63,188 bases of DNA from Hyphomonadaceae bacterium UBA2389 (GTDB taxonomy: Bacteria; Pseudomonadota; Alphaproteobacteria; Caulobacterales; Aquidulcibacteraceae): the NCBI GenBank assembly GCA_002343395.1, contig DDSN01000009.1:1-63188 (forward strand), written 5' to 3'. The position numbers and the translations under genes were made by a program. Positions 32,740 through 43,146 of the stretch are shown in pieces (position 1 is the stretch's first letter; the number at the start of each line of letters is the position of its first letter). The notes under the pieces are model-generated. The model saw only the letters and a program-made list of their open reading frames with translations, had not been told where the DNA came from and searched no databases.

Positions 32740-34419
32740 GTGAACGCGCCGCTCTCCCCGCTTCATAAGCCGCCTCGCTCGCTTCCGGCAGGCGATCACT
32801 GGCGCGCCAATCCCTTCCATCGCATGCGGCTTGGAGACGCCACCCCCGATCGTGTCGACGCATGGGGCGCCGATCCGCGCATTGGCAGCGCTGAGCGCGG
32901 GCGCGACATCGGGCGCGGCGTCTGGCGCGTTGGCGCGGAACGGCTCGCCGGAGAACACGCCTTACCGTGGCTGCCCGCGCATCCTTCTCGCCACTTCAGC
33001 GCACGGCTGCATTCTTTCTCTTGGCTGATCGATCTCGCCGCGGTCGGCCCAAGCGCTCATGCGCGCATCGCGGAACTTTGCGATTCGTGGGTTGCGGCGT
33101 TTGGCGAGTGGGACGACCTCGCATGGGATCCCGAGCTCACCGCGGAGCGCCTTTTCGCATGGCTGTGCTGGGGGCGACCCGCTTTTGAGATGGGGGCGCC
33201 CGAACATCGCGCCGCGCTGCTGCGCTCAGCGGCCCGGCAGTCTAGGCTCTTGCTCTTTGCGCAGAGCGACTTAAGCGAACGCCACCTCGCGTCGATAAAA
33301 GCCGGCGCGGCGCTCATCCTTGCCGGCGCGGCTGGCTTTCCCGAAGCCGAGCGGCTCGCCGCACAAGGCGAGGAAATGCTGCTCGAAGCATGCGCACAAC
33401 AATTCCACCCCGACGGGGGCCATCTCTCGCGTTCACCGGAGGCCCTTGCAGAAGCGCTCTGCGATTTGGTGACAGCGCTGGACGCTTTCGAAGAGCCCCC
33501 GGCGCTGGTTCGCGACACGCTGCCCAAGCTCGCCAACATGGTGCGCATGTTGCGTTTGGGCGATGGCGGTCTTGCCTGTTTTCATGGCGGCTCGGAGGGA
33601 TCGAGCGCCTCCATCGACGCCGTGCTCGAACGGGTCGGCGGCGATGTGCGTAATTTTCAGTTCGGCAACTACTCCAACTACCAGAAGCTCGATGCAGGGC
33701 CGCTCAGGGTAGTGTTCGATGTCGGCGCCGCGCCGCCGTCATCCTATGCGGAGTGCGCCCACGCCAGCGCGTTGGCGTTTGAGTTGTCCAGCGAACGGGA
33801 GCGCATCATCGTCAATGTCGGCGCGGCGCGTGAGCTGTCGCCTGCCGCCCGCATGGCCGCGCGCGCCAGCAACGCGCATTCAACGCTGATTTTGGGCGAC
33901 GCGCTCTCGGCAACCCTCGACGAACGGCGCTGGCGCGGCGCGCCGCGTATCGCGGGCCCGACTCTCGACGAAGTACGACGTGCATCCGATGAAAGCGGCG
34001 TAACCGTGCAGGGCCGCCACGACGGATACAAAGCGCAATTCGGCCTGCTGCATCGGCGCTATCTCTTCGTCGATCATGCCGGCGCGAATCTGCGTGGTAT
34101 CGATGAGTTGATCCGCCCGATGAAGCTCAAAAGCGCACCGCCCAAGGGCGTCATTCCTTTCGTGGCGCGTTTTCATTTGCACCCAGACGTGCGCGCGCGT
34201 TTTGTCGAGCACCGCATCGCCCTTTTGGAGACGCCCGGCGGCCAGCGGTGGCGGTTGAAAACAGACGCACCCGAGATCGCCATCGAGCCGTCCATTTATT
34301 GGGGCGGCCCGGAGCCACGCGAGTCCCTTCAGATTGTGCTCGCCGGCGAAGCAGATCCCATGGGGCATGGCCTCGCGCCGCCCAATCGCATTCGCTGGGC
34401 GCTCGCGCGGATGACCTAA
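32740..34419 (+). CDS. Heparinase II/III family protein
   Basis: A 559-residue protein with an N-terminal alpha-toroid (LHSFSWLIDLAAVGP, AWDPELTAERLFAWLCWGRPAF, RHLASIKAGAALILAG) and a C-terminal beta-domain (YSNYQKLDAGPLRVVFDVGAAPPSSYAECAHASALAFELS, HSTLILGD). This matches the heparinase II/III-like family commonly found next to purH in Alphaproteobacteria. It lacks a signal peptide, so it probably acts inside the cell on an unknown polysaccharide or uronide. The start is a GTG three bases after the rpe stop. Confidence 0.88.
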   Translation: MNAPLSPLHKPPRSLPAGDHWRANPFHRMRLGDATPDRVDAWGADPRIGSAERGRDIGRGVWRVGAERLAGEHALPWLPAHPSRHFSARLHSFSWLIDLAAVGPSAHARIAELCDSWVAAFGEWDDLAWDPELTAERLFAWLCWGRPAFEMGAPEHRAALLRSAARQSRLLLFAQSDLSERHLASIKAGAALILAGAAGFPEAERLAAQGEEMLLEACAQQFHPDGGHLSRSPEALAEALCDLVTALDAFEEPPALVRDTLPKLANMVRMLRLGDGGLACFHGGSEGSSASIDAVLERVGGDVRNFQFGNYSNYQKLDAGPLRVVFDVGAAPPSSYAECAHASALAFELSSERERIIVNVGAARELSPAARMAARASNAHSTLILGDALSATLDERRWRGAPRIAGPTLDEVRRASDESGVTVQGRHDGYKAQFGLLHRRYLFVDHAGANLRGIDELIRPMKLKSAPPKGVIPFVARFHLHPDVRARFVEHRIALLETPGGQRWRLKTDAPEIAIEPSIYWGGPEPRESLQIVLAGEADPMGHGLAPPNRIRWALARMT

Positions 34420-34514
34420 CGCCGCCACAGCAGCCCTTCTGCTCTGTAACTCGTCTGGGGACGGCGTTGCTGGTACCAGCAAACTGGTCATCGCCCACGA
34501 GGAGCAGGTCCGCA

Positions 34515-35702
34515 TTGCCGATCTTCACCGTCGCCACGCCAGTCGTTTCCGGCCCGCGCTTCGAAATTCACGTTGAAGGCGAATGCTCATCGGTCGTGTA
34601 CGACTGGAAGGGCGCGAGCGTCGCGCCGCCTCGCAACGACGACTTCGCTCTGGTTGGAGCGCTGAGCATCGCCATGCAGCGCGGTGGCGCGCTGCATGTG
34701 AGGGGGCGCGTCGACCGCCGGTTGCTGGCGAACGCAGAGAAATTCGCGGAGCTCTGGTCCTCGTACCGGCCTGATCTGTTCAGACCCGTCCGGTTGAGCG
34801 CGGATGTTGAACTGGCCGCCGAGGCGCCGAGAGAAGAAGAGGGGTATGCTTTTGCACTTTCGGGTGGCGTTGACGGTCTTTTCGCCCTCGCTCGCAACAT
34901 CGCCCAAGGGGATGGCCGCACCAATAGACGGCCGGCGGCAGCGTTCTTCATGGATTGGGATGACGCGCTTCCGATTAGTCCGGCCTGGGCGGAGTCCCTA
35001 CGCAGGCGCACCGGGCGCCTCGCCTCGGCGTTTGGCTTGCCGCACCTCGTATGCACCACCAACTGGCGCGACTTTTGTCGTGATTTCAGCATTGAACACG
35101 CTCTCGGCATCATCGCGGCCGGGCACTGCCTAAACGGCGGTTTCACCGGATGTGTGCTTGCTGCTGACCACACCCATCGCAACGAAGTCGCGCTCGGGCC
35201 TTGGGGCAACAATCATACCTCGAACCCCCTGCTTTCCTCGTCGATTTTTGAGACGATCAGCTTCGGCGGCGCCTTCGAACGATTGGAGAAAGTGAGGTTT
35301 CTGGCGAAGCATCCGGAGCTGGTAGCTGACCTGGCGGTTTGCACTCGCGCGAGCGGCGCCGAAAATTGCGGAATCTGCGAAAAATGCATTCGCACCGGTT
35401 TGGAGCTTTTCTTGGCGACAGGGAGTCCGCAACCAGTATTGCGCGCATTGCCCTCGCCACTGAGCTTAATCACGCGCAAGCCGCTCACGCCCTCGTCCGC
35501 TTGTTTCTGGCAGCGAATTCACGCGAATTGGCCTCAGGAGAACCCGTGGATTAGGAGCGCCATCAGCGTTTGGCTTTTGCGCTCAGCCCTTCAGCAGACA
35601 CCGCTTTTCAAAGGCCTTCAGAGCCTTGAACGGCGCGTGAGCCACTGGGCCCGAGGCGCGCGACGCCCGAGTCCTCTGCACAGCGAGAGCCTCGCGCCCT
35701 AG
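34515..35702 (+). CDS. PP-loop ATPase-like protein with a CxxCxxC zinc motif
   Basis: A protein of about 395 residues that I cannot assign to a named enzyme. It carries the PP-loop ATP pyrophosphatase signature FALSGGVDGLFAL (canonical SGGxDS; the last Ser is Gly here), an AAFFMDWDDAL block where related PP-loop proteins bind their second substrate, and ENCGICEKCIRTGLEL, a zinc-finger-like cluster as in QueC-type enzymes. Start is uncertain: the TTG at 34515 has GAGGAG upstream, and the frame is open much further. It lies between the heparinase-like gene and purH, which are usually adjacent. Confidence 0.68.
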   Translation: MPIFTVATPVVSGPRFEIHVEGECSSVVYDWKGASVAPPRNDDFALVGALSIAMQRGGALHVRGRVDRRLLANAEKFAELWSSYRPDLFRPVRLSADVELAAEAPREEEGYAFALSGGVDGLFALARNIAQGDGRTNRRPAAAFFMDWDDALPISPAWAESLRRRTGRLASAFGLPHLVCTTNWRDFCRDFSIEHALGIIAAGHCLNGGFTGCVLAADHTHRNEVALGPWGNNHTSNPLLSSSIFETISFGGAFERLEKVRFLAKHPELVADLAVCTRASGAENCGICEKCIRTGLELFLATGSPQPVLRALPSPLSLITRKPLTPSSACFWQRIHANWPQENPWIRSAISVWLLRSALQQTPLFKGLQSLERRVSHWARGARRPSPLHSESLAP

Positions 35703-35766
35703 TTTGGCGCGACTAGGCTGCTTCAGCGCCCCTGCACTTTTTCATCGAATCCCCTAAAAGCGGCCC

Positions 35767-37353
35767 ATGAACGATATCCTTCCCATTCGCCGCGCATTGA
35801 TCTCCGTATCGGACAAGACTGGTTTGCTCGAACACGCGGCGGCGCTCGTCGAACTCGGCGCGGCCATAGTCTCCACGGGCGGCACGCGAAAGGCGATCGC
35901 GGATGCTGGACTGAAAGTGGCTGACGTTTCCGCCGTGACCGGTTTTCCCGAAATGATGGATGGCCGCGTGAAGACGCTGCACCCGAAGGTGCATGGCGGC
36001 CTGTTGGCGCTCCGCGACAATCCCGAACATGCCCGCGCCCTGGCCGAGCACGGCATCGAGGCTTTCGACGTGCTCTATGTAAACCTCTATCCGTTCGAGG
36101 CCACAGTCGCACGCGGCGCGGGTTTTAAAGAGTGCATCGAGAACATCGATATCGGCGGCCCGGCCATGATCCGAGCCGCGGCGAAGAATTATGGCTTCAT
36201 CGCCGTCGCCACTGATGCCGAAGACATGAACGCGATCCTGGCCGAAGCGCGCGAAACCGGCGGCACGACGCTGGCTTTGCGTAAGCGCCTCGCGGCGAAA
36301 GCCTTCGCGCGCACGGGCGCGTACGACGCTGCGATTTCGAGCTGGTATGCGGAGCAACTGGATGATGCAGCGCCCGCCTACTTCGCACTCGGCGGCAGAT
36401 TGAAACAGCCCCTACGCTACGGCGAGAATCCTCATCAAACGGCTGCGTTTTATGTGACGGGCGAGAAACGCTTCGGCGTCGCCACCGCCACGCAGCTGCA
36501 AGGAAAGGAACTGAGCTACAACAACCTAAACGATACCGACGCGGCATTTGAACTGATCGCCGAATTCGATCCGAAAGAAAGCCCAGCCGTTGCGATCATC
36601 AAGCACGCCAACCCATGCGGCGTGGCGTTGGGCGGATCGCTGGTTGAGGCCTACAAGCGCGCGCTGGAGTGCGATCCGGTGTCGGCGTTCGGCGGCATCG
36701 TCGCTCTCAACCAGCGCCTGGATAAGGCTGCGGCAGAAGCGATCGCCGAAATCTTCACTGAGGTCGTGATCGCGCCAGAGGCCGACGACGACGCGGTCGC
36801 CGTCTTCGCGAAGAAAAAGAACCTGCGTCTGCTGGTGACAGGCGGACTCCCTGATCCAACCGCGCCCGGCATTGCGATCAAAACCATATCAGGCGGTTTT
36901 CTAAGCCAGACCCGTGATATCGGCCGCATCACGCGCGCCGACCTTAAGATCGTTACCAAGAAACAACCGACCGAAACGCAAATTCGCGACATGCTGTTTG
37001 CGTTCACCGTCTGCAAGCATGTGAAGTCGAACGCCATCGTATACGCCAAGAACGGTCAAACGGCGGGCATCGGCGCGGGCCAGATGAACCGCCGCGATAG
37101 CGCGCGCATCGCGGCACTGCGCGCCAAAGAAGCAGCCGAAACCGCGAAGCTGCCCGCCTCGCTCGCGCAGGGCTCAGCCTGCGCATCGGACGCGTTCTTT
37201 CCCTTCCCCGACGGATTGCTGCAGGCGGTCGAAGCTGGCGCAACCTGCGTGATCCAACCCGGGGGCTCGATCCGTGACGAGGACGTGATCAAGGCCGCCG
37301 ATGACGCCGGCATCGCCATGGCGTTCACCGGCATGCGCCACTTCCGGCACTAA
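35767..37353 (+). CDS. purH: Bifunctional AICAR transformylase/IMP cyclohydrolase
   Basis: A 528-residue enzyme for the last two steps of IMP synthesis. The N-terminal cyclohydrolase has ALISVSDKTGLLEHA, STGGTRKAI and MDGRVKTLHPKVHGGLL. The C-terminal transformylase has LRYGENPHQTAAFY, IIKHANPCGVA and SDAFFPFPDGLLQAVEAG. Length is normal and both active sites appear complete. It is followed after 2 bases by a hydrolase gene. Confidence 0.97.
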   Translation: MNDILPIRRALISVSDKTGLLEHAAALVELGAAIVSTGGTRKAIADAGLKVADVSAVTGFPEMMDGRVKTLHPKVHGGLLALRDNPEHARALAEHGIEAFDVLYVNLYPFEATVARGAGFKECIENIDIGGPAMIRAAAKNYGFIAVATDAEDMNAILAEARETGGTTLALRKRLAAKAFARTGAYDAAISSWYAEQLDDAAPAYFALGGRLKQPLRYGENPHQTAAFYVTGEKRFGVATATQLQGKELSYNNLNDTDAAFELIAEFDPKESPAVAIIKHANPCGVALGGSLVEAYKRALECDPVSAFGGIVALNQRLDKAAAEAIAEIFTEVVIAPEADDDAVAVFAKKKNLRLLVTGGLPDPTAPGIAIKTISGGFLSQTRDIGRITRADLKIVTKKQPTETQIRDMLFAFTVCKHVKSNAIVYAKNGQTAGIGAGQMNRRDSARIAALRAKEAAETAKLPASLAQGSACASDAFFPFPDGLLQAVEAGATCVIQPGGSIRDEDVIKAADDAGIAMAFTGMRHFRH

Positions 37354-37355
37354 CG

Positions 37356-38111
37356 GTGGCTGACGAGAGCATCGCCCGCCGCGCTAAGCGCCTCGCACCA
37401 TTTTTGAAGGTCGCGCGCCCCAGCGCCTGGGGACGAACGCCGGTCGTCTTCCTTCTGCACGGCTGCGGCGGACCACGCCCTTTCATCGACGACATCGCGA
37501 GGGTCATCGCGAACGCGGGCGCGACAGCGGTCGCGATCGACTCCTACGCGCCCCGCCACATCAGCCGCATTGAAGCGTTCGCCACCGTCTGCACAGGTCT
37601 CCGCTTTCATGGGCGCGAACGCGCCGGCGATCTGTTCGCGGCGCTGCACTGGGCGCGCGGCCAGGAATGGGCCGATGCACGCAAATTCGCGGCGGTCGGC
37701 TGGAGCCATGGCTCATGGACCATCATGGACGCGCTAGCGTTTCGATCAACGCAGGAGATGGAGCGCGCAACAGGTCTGGCCGACCTGCCGTCCGAACCGT
37801 TGGAGGGGCTCGCCGCCACCTTGCTCGTTTACCCTTACGCCAATGTCGGATCCTGGGCTGGCCGGCGTGATTGGCGGCTTGCGCCAACCAGTACGGCGAT
37901 CATTGCCGGCGCTGATTACATCGTGGGTGATACACGCGCAGTCTTGCGCCGCCAACGCGCCCGCTCGCCGTCGCTCGATCTGGTGGTTTTCGAGGGCGCG
38001 ACGCACGCGTTCGAGGACCGTCACGCCGAGGATCCCCGCGTCCGTTACAATCCGGCCGCCACGGCGCGCGAACATGACATGCTGCGCGCGATGGTCGCCG
38101 CTCTTCGCTGA
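37356..38111 (+). CDS. Dienelactone hydrolase-like alpha/beta hydrolase
   Basis: A 251-residue alpha/beta hydrolase. The oxyanion region is VVFLLHGCGG, the nucleophile elbow GWSHGSW (GxSxG), and the likely catalytic His lies in EGATHAFED. The layout matches the dienelactone hydrolase branch, with AAVGWSHG in place of DLH's GYCxGG. Substrate is unknown. The GTG at 37356 lies 2 bases after the purH stop, so the genes are probably cotranscribed. It converges on the large glutamate dehydrogenase with a 4-base gap. Confidence 0.83.
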   Translation: MADESIARRAKRLAPFLKVARPSAWGRTPVVFLLHGCGGPRPFIDDIARVIANAGATAVAIDSYAPRHISRIEAFATVCTGLRFHGRERAGDLFAALHWARGQEWADARKFAAVGWSHGSWTIMDALAFRSTQEMERATGLADLPSEPLEGLAATLLVYPYANVGSWAGRRDWRLAPTSTAIIAGADYIVGDTRAVLRRQRARSPSLDLVVFEGATHAFEDRHAEDPRVRYNPAATAREHDMLRAMVAALR

Positions 38112-38115
38112 AGTC

Positions 38116-41100
38116 TCAGCGAACGGCGCCGACCAATGCGTTCAGCTCCGCGGCGATAAGCATCAGCTTGGCAAACGTCCAAGCGCCCTGCTCGTTAAGT
38201 TCAGCATACGCTTGCTTCGCGCGTTGCGCGGGCTGGCCAATAGACGCCATCCACCCAGTCGCCGCCTGAATAGCCCATGCTAAGTCGCCCGCCGCTGGTG
38301 GTGCGCCGATCGCGCGTGCTGCGGCTTCCGATAAACGCAACTGAACATCCGCGAAGTCCTCAGTAGCACGGCGGACGACAAGCCGATCCCAGTGCTGATC
38401 GAGCGACAAGCCCGCGGCGTGCTCACGCAAGGCGTCGAGGCCGAACTCCGCCCCGATAACGCAATGCAACAACGACGCCTGGCTAATGGGCCACTGCGTC
38501 CGACGCGCCAAATCAACGACATCAAGCGCGGTCGTCAGCGGAGACAGGAGCGCCACTTCGCGCGCGAGGTCCTGTGGCGCGCCAAGCTCCACCAAAGCGG
38601 CCTGCCGGGCGCTGGCGCGTTCTCGTTCGATGACGCTCAACTCGTCCCAGAGACTCTTGCGTTGCGCCGCGACGGCGTCCCGGTAGCGCGTTACAACGTC
38701 AGCCACCGATGCCGGCGTATCGCCGTCGAAGCCTGCGTGGCGCGCGAGGTACGTCGTCAAGCGTCGGAGCGCGGCTGCGATCGTTTGATGGAGCGCGATC
38801 TGAGCGGCCGCCGGCGCCTTATTGTCCAGCGCGTTGATGCGGTCGACCAACGCCTCAATGTCGAAGATACGCCGCGCCGCCTCGAACGCCAAGGCGATCG
38901 CGACCGGCTGCGCTCGCGACACCTCGTGCACACGGTCAACGAAGGATGGGCCGCACCGGTTGACGACGTCGTCGGCAAGCTGCGTCGCGACAATTTCACG
39001 CCGAAGCCGATGCGCGCCCATCTGGGCTTGGTAGGTCCAGAGCGCTTGCGGGAAATACTCGCGCAACGGCTCCTCGAAGGCCGGATCGTCCGGCGCGGGG
39101 CTTCCGCAAATCGCATCAAACAGATCGATCTTGGCGTAGGCCAGCAACTTGGCGAGTTCCGGACGCGTCAGACCCTGCTTCGCGCCGCGCAGCACCGCGA
39201 TTTCCGCGCCTGCGGGCAAGCCTTCGACGCGGCGCGCCAACTTGCCCGCCTTTTCGAGGCGCTGCATGAAGCGCTCGTGACTATCGAGGTCGTTGACGGC
39301 GCTCGCTTGCGTCAATGTCAGCGCCAAGGTCTGGTCGTAGTTGTTGCGCAAAACCAAGGTTGCGACATCATCGGTCATCGCCGCAAGCAATTTGTCGCGC
39401 GCGTCCGCCTTCAAGGCGCCGGCGCGGATCACATCGCCCAGCAATATCTTGATGTTGACTTCATGGTCGGATGTGTCGACGCCCGCCGAATTGTCGATAG
39501 CGTCGGTGTTGATCCGTCCGCCCGCGCGCGCAAAGGCGATGCGCCCCTTCTGAGTCACGCCCAGATTGGCGCCTTCGCCGATAACTTGCGCTCGCAGATC
39601 TTCCGCATCGACACGCAGCGCATCGTTGGCCTTATCGCCGACCTCGGAGTGCGCTTCCGCGCGCGCCTTCACATAGGCGCCGATGCCGCCGAACCACAAA
39701 AGCTCGCAAGGGCTGCGCAGAAGCGCGGATATCAACTCAGCTGGCGTGACTTGCGCTTTGTCCAGCCCTGTCAGCGTCTTGATCTCAGCGCTGAGTTCGA
39801 TGGCCTTCTGGCTGCGGGAAAAGACGCCTCCGCCCTTGGAGATCAGCGCCTTATCATAGTCCTGCCAACTCGTTCGTGGCGTATCGAATAGTCGCTTGCG
39901 TTCGGCCCAGGCCTTCTCGCTGCTTCCTGGATTGGGATCGATGAAGATGTCACGGTGATCGAAGGCGGCGAGCAGCCTTATCTTTTTCGATAGCAGCATG
40001 CCGTTGCCGAAGACGTCGCCCGACATGTCGCCGACGCCGATAACGCTGAACTCCTGCTCCTGGATGTTCTTGCCGATTTCGCGGAAGTGCCGTTTCACCG
40101 CCTCCCAGGCGCCCTTCGCGGTGATGCCCATGGCCTTGTGATCGTAGCCGACGGACCCGCCACTGGCGAACGCATCGCCCAGCCAGTGGCCGTATTCCGC
40201 GCTGATGCCGTTGGCGATGTCGGAGAACGTCGCCGTGCCTTTGTCGGCGGCCACCACGAGATATGGATCGTCGCCATCCCAACGGACCACGCTCGCGGGC
40301 GCCTTTATCGCGTCGCCAACGATGTTGTCCGTGATGTCGAGCAAACCGCGAAGGAAGGTCTTGTAAGCATCCACCCCCGCTTCCTGAAAGCCAGGCGCGC
40401 CGCGCGCCGGAAGCCGTTTGGGAAAGAAGCCGCCCTTCGCGCCCACTGGCACGATAATGGCGTTCTTCACCTGCTGCGCTTTGACAAGATCAAGCACCTC
40501 GGTGCGAAAGTCTTCTCGCCGGTCGCTCCAGCGCAAGCCGCCGCGCGCGACCGCGCCAAACCGCAAATGCACGCCTTCCACCTGAGGGCTCGCGACCCAA
40601 ATCTCGCGATAAGGCTTCGGCGCCGGCAAATCGGCGACGGCGTGCGAGTCAATCTTGAACGACACATACGGTTTGTGACGCCCTTGCGCGTCCTTTTGAT
40701 AGTAGTTCGTGCGCTGAATAGCCTTGACCAGCTGGCTGATGCGGCGCAGCGCGCGATCCTCGTCCAAGCTCACGACTTCCGTGAGCGCTGCTTCGATCAT
40801 GAACTCCAGGCGGCTTGAGCGCGAAAACCGCGTCTCCATCGATTCCGGCAGGTTCGGGTCAAAGCGCGCTTTGAAGAAGGCAAGGATGAGCGCGGCGATC
40901 TTTGGGTTGTTTGAAAGCGCTTGTTCTTGAACAGCCTGCGAGGGATCGAGCCCCGTTTGTTGGCGAAAGCGCGCGAGCGCGCGCACGAGCGCGGCTTCGC
41001 GCCAGGAGCAAGGCAGCTTCAAAACGAGGCGGTTGAACCCGTCGTTCTCCGCTTGCCCAGTCCAGATCGCCGCGAAGGCTTCCTCGAACGCCGCGCCCGC

Positions 41101-42990
41101 GCCGACGAGATCAATCGCCCTACCATCGGCCGAGCGGGTCTCGATGTCATGAATGAAGATGCGCTCGGCGGTCTTCAGCGGCCCGGCCTTGAGATGGAGT
41201 TCGTAGTTGACTTCCGAATCCACGAACAATCCCATGTTTTCGAGGATCGGCACGGTCGCTGAAAGCGCCAGAACATCGCCGCGCGCATAGAACTTGCAGC
41301 GCATCACGTTGTCGGCGTCGCCTGGCATGCGGAACGCGCGCGCGCGGATGATCTCATCCTCGCCGGCCGACATAATTTCGGAAGCGTCGATGAGCGCTTC
41401 CTCAACCGGGTAGCGCTCGCGGTACGCTGCGGTAAAAGCGTGCTCGAAGCGGACAGCGGCTTCTTCTTTCGCGGCGGCGTCGAAGATCGGCGAGCCTAAC
41501 AACGCCGCGTCAAAGGCGTCATCCCACGTGTCCGTAAGCGTCGAAAGATCCGCATCCAGAACACGCGGATCGGGATCGGGGCGCGTCTTGTCGATATCGC
41601 CGATCACGAACAAAACACGCGCGAGCTGCCCTTCGCCCAATTGCGGCTGAAAGCTCTCGACAACGCCGCCATAGGCTTGGGCGATAAGAGCGCCTATACG
41701 CTCGCGGACGCGCGTGTCGTAACGATCCTTCGGCACATAAGCCAAGGCCGTGACAAAGCGATTGTAGCGGTCGCGGCGCACAAAGACACGGGCGCGCGGG
41801 CGATCAAGCAAATGCAGGATGCCGCGCGCGATGGAGAGCAGCTCCTCCCGCGATATCTGCCAGAGCTCCTCGCGTGGGTAGTATTCGATAATCTTGCGCA
41901 ACGTCTTGGCGTTGTGGCCGCCGGGCGTGAAACCAGCTTGCTCCATCACCCAATCGGCCTTGCGCCGCAACATCGGGATGTTGCGCGTCGATTCTGTGAA
42001 GCTCTCGCTGGTGAACAAACCGACGAACCGTATCTCTCCGATCGGTTCGCCACTTTCATTGTAGCGTTTGACGCCTACATAATCCGCCGTTGCGCGGCGA
42101 TGGACGCGGGCGCGCAGCGTCGATTTCGCGACGATCAGCGGCGTCGGCTCGGCGACCAGGCGTTTCAACTCCGGCGTCAGCACCATGGGCTCCGCCGTCG
42201 TTCGCAGCACGTAGCGCTCAAGCTCTCTAAGCACGCCCAGGCAAGAGCTCTCGATAATCTCGGGTTCCTCGGGCGTGATGGCGCCGCTTGCGTCGCGGAC
42301 GTAAGAATAATCGCGAGCGCCGAGGAAGGTGAATTTGTCGGCCGCGAGCCATCGCAGAAGCGCCACCGCTTCCGCGACTTCCTCGGGAGGCGCATGGGTG
42401 CGCGCCTTCGCAAGCTCCTCCGCGCAATCCAGCATCCGCTGGCGCATCGCTTTGAAGTCGCCGACCGCCGACCGCACGTCGGAGAGAGACGCACGAACCC
42501 CCTCGTGCACGTCCTTGATGCGCTGCGCTGAAAGTCTCGGCAGGTGAACTTGGATGAGGGAGTCCCGCCCCTGCCCGGACTTGGCTGGCGCGGTTGGGTG
42601 AAACATGGCCAGCGCCGAGATGTTGCGGTCAGACAGTTCGCCCATCACGGAATCGACGAGGAACGGCATATCCGGGCCGGCGATCTCCAGAATGTCGCGG
42701 TCTAGCTCGCGACCGCCGGCGCCCACGCCGCGGCGAATGCGAATGAGCTGTTCATCCGACGCCCTTTGGCTACGCCAGAGCCAGAAATCGTGGGCAAGCG
42801 CGGCGAGATCGTCGGAGTTGATGCCGACCAGTTCGTCGGCAGCCGCGTCTTCGAACATCCCGCGCAAAAAGGCCTCGGCCGCCGCGTCGATGGCGCCGTT
42901 CACCCGGAAGGCTGGCCAAGGTCCTTTGGAAGCAGCGGCGACAAATTGGTCTGCGGTCTGCGGGAGTTCCGCGCGCGCGACAGCTTGCAT
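38116..42990 (-). CDS. Large NAD-dependent glutamate dehydrogenase (GDH-180 class)
   Basis: A 1624-residue enzyme that deaminates glutamate to 2-oxoglutarate, feeding the TCA cycle. The length and order fit the L_180 class: an N-terminal regulatory region with ACT-like stretches (DMPFLVDSVMGELSDR), then the catalytic core containing GGLRWSDRREDFRTEVLDLVKAQQVKNAIIVPVGAKGGF, and the Rossmann part VGVGDMSGDVFGNGML preceding an EGANLGVTQKGR segment. A long helical C-terminus follows. Tetramer, cytosolic. No upstream regulator is adjacent; the 544-bp divergent region ahead may hold its promoter. Confidence 0.96.
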   Translation of the reverse strand: MQAVARAELPQTADQFVAAASKGPWPAFRVNGAIDAAAEAFLRGMFEDAAADELVGINSDDLAALAHDFWLWRSQRASDEQLIRIRRGVGAGGRELDRDILEIAGPDMPFLVDSVMGELSDRNISALAMFHPTAPAKSGQGRDSLIQVHLPRLSAQRIKDVHEGVRASLSDVRSAVGDFKAMRQRMLDCAEELAKARTHAPPEEVAEAVALLRWLAADKFTFLGARDYSYVRDASGAITPEEPEIIESSCLGVLRELERYVLRTTAEPMVLTPELKRLVAEPTPLIVAKSTLRARVHRRATADYVGVKRYNESGEPIGEIRFVGLFTSESFTESTRNIPMLRRKADWVMEQAGFTPGGHNAKTLRKIIEYYPREELWQISREELLSIARGILHLLDRPRARVFVRRDRYNRFVTALAYVPKDRYDTRVRERIGALIAQAYGGVVESFQPQLGEGQLARVLFVIGDIDKTRPDPDPRVLDADLSTLTDTWDDAFDAALLGSPIFDAAAKEEAAVRFEHAFTAAYRERYPVEEALIDASEIMSAGEDEIIRARAFRMPGDADNVMRCKFYARGDVLALSATVPILENMGLFVDSEVNYELHLKAGPLKTAERIFIHDIETRSADGRAIDLVGAGAAFEEAFAAIWTGQAENDGFNRLVLKLPCSWREAALVRALARFRQQTGLDPSQAVQEQALSNNPKIAALILAFFKARFDPNLPESMETRFSRSSRLEFMIEAALTEVVSLDEDRALRRISQLVKAIQRTNYYQKDAQGRHKPYVSFKIDSHAVADLPAPKPYREIWVASPQVEGVHLRFGAVARGGLRWSDRREDFRTEVLDLVKAQQVKNAIIVPVGAKGGFFPKRLPARGAPGFQEAGVDAYKTFLRGLLDITDNIVGDAIKAPASVVRWDGDDPYLVVAADKGTATFSDIANGISAEYGHWLGDAFASGGSVGYDHKAMGITAKGAWEAVKRHFREIGKNIQEQEFSVIGVGDMSGDVFGNGMLLSKKIRLLAAFDHRDIFIDPNPGSSEKAWAERKRLFDTPRTSWQDYDKALISKGGGVFSRSQKAIELSAEIKTLTGLDKAQVTPAELISALLRSPCELLWFGGIGAYVKARAEAHSEVGDKANDALRVDAEDLRAQVIGEGANLGVTQKGRIAFARAGGRINTDAIDNSAGVDTSDHEVNIKILLGDVIRAGALKADARDKLLAAMTDDVATLVLRNNYDQTLALTLTQASAVNDLDSHERFMQRLEKAGKLARRVEGLPAGAEIAVLRGAKQGLTRPELAKLLAYAKIDLFDAICGSPAPDDPAFEEPLREYFPQALWTYQAQMGAHRLRREIVATQLADDVVNRCGPSFVDRVHEVSRAQPVAIALAFEAARRIFDIEALVDRINALDNKAPAAAQIALHQTIAAALRRLTTYLARHAGFDGDTPASVADVVTRYRDAVAAQRKSLWDELSVIERERASARQAALVELGAPQDLAREVALLSPLTTALDVVDLARRTQWPISQASLLHCVIGAEFGLDALREHAAGLSLDQHWDRLVVRRATEDFADVQLRLSEAAARAIGAPPAAGDLAWAIQAATGWMASIGQPAQRAKQAYAELNEQGAWTFAKLMLIAAELNALVGAVR

Positions 42991-43146
42991 CTGAGCATTT
43001 CCTCGTTTGCGCGGAACCTACTCGCCTTCGCGAGGCGCGCAACTGGAGGCGCTTGTTACAGGGTCATTTTTGTTCGCAACTGGGCTCTGCAATTCCGCAG
43101 GCGTGAAATTCAAAGCACGCGCCGGCAATGTTTTGCCAAGCCAATC

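Noticed and set aside
38392..39891. A 499-codon open frame on the plus strand within the glutamate dehydrogenase
   Set aside because: It is opposite a fully conserved enzyme; its translation is Arg-rich without recognisable motifs.
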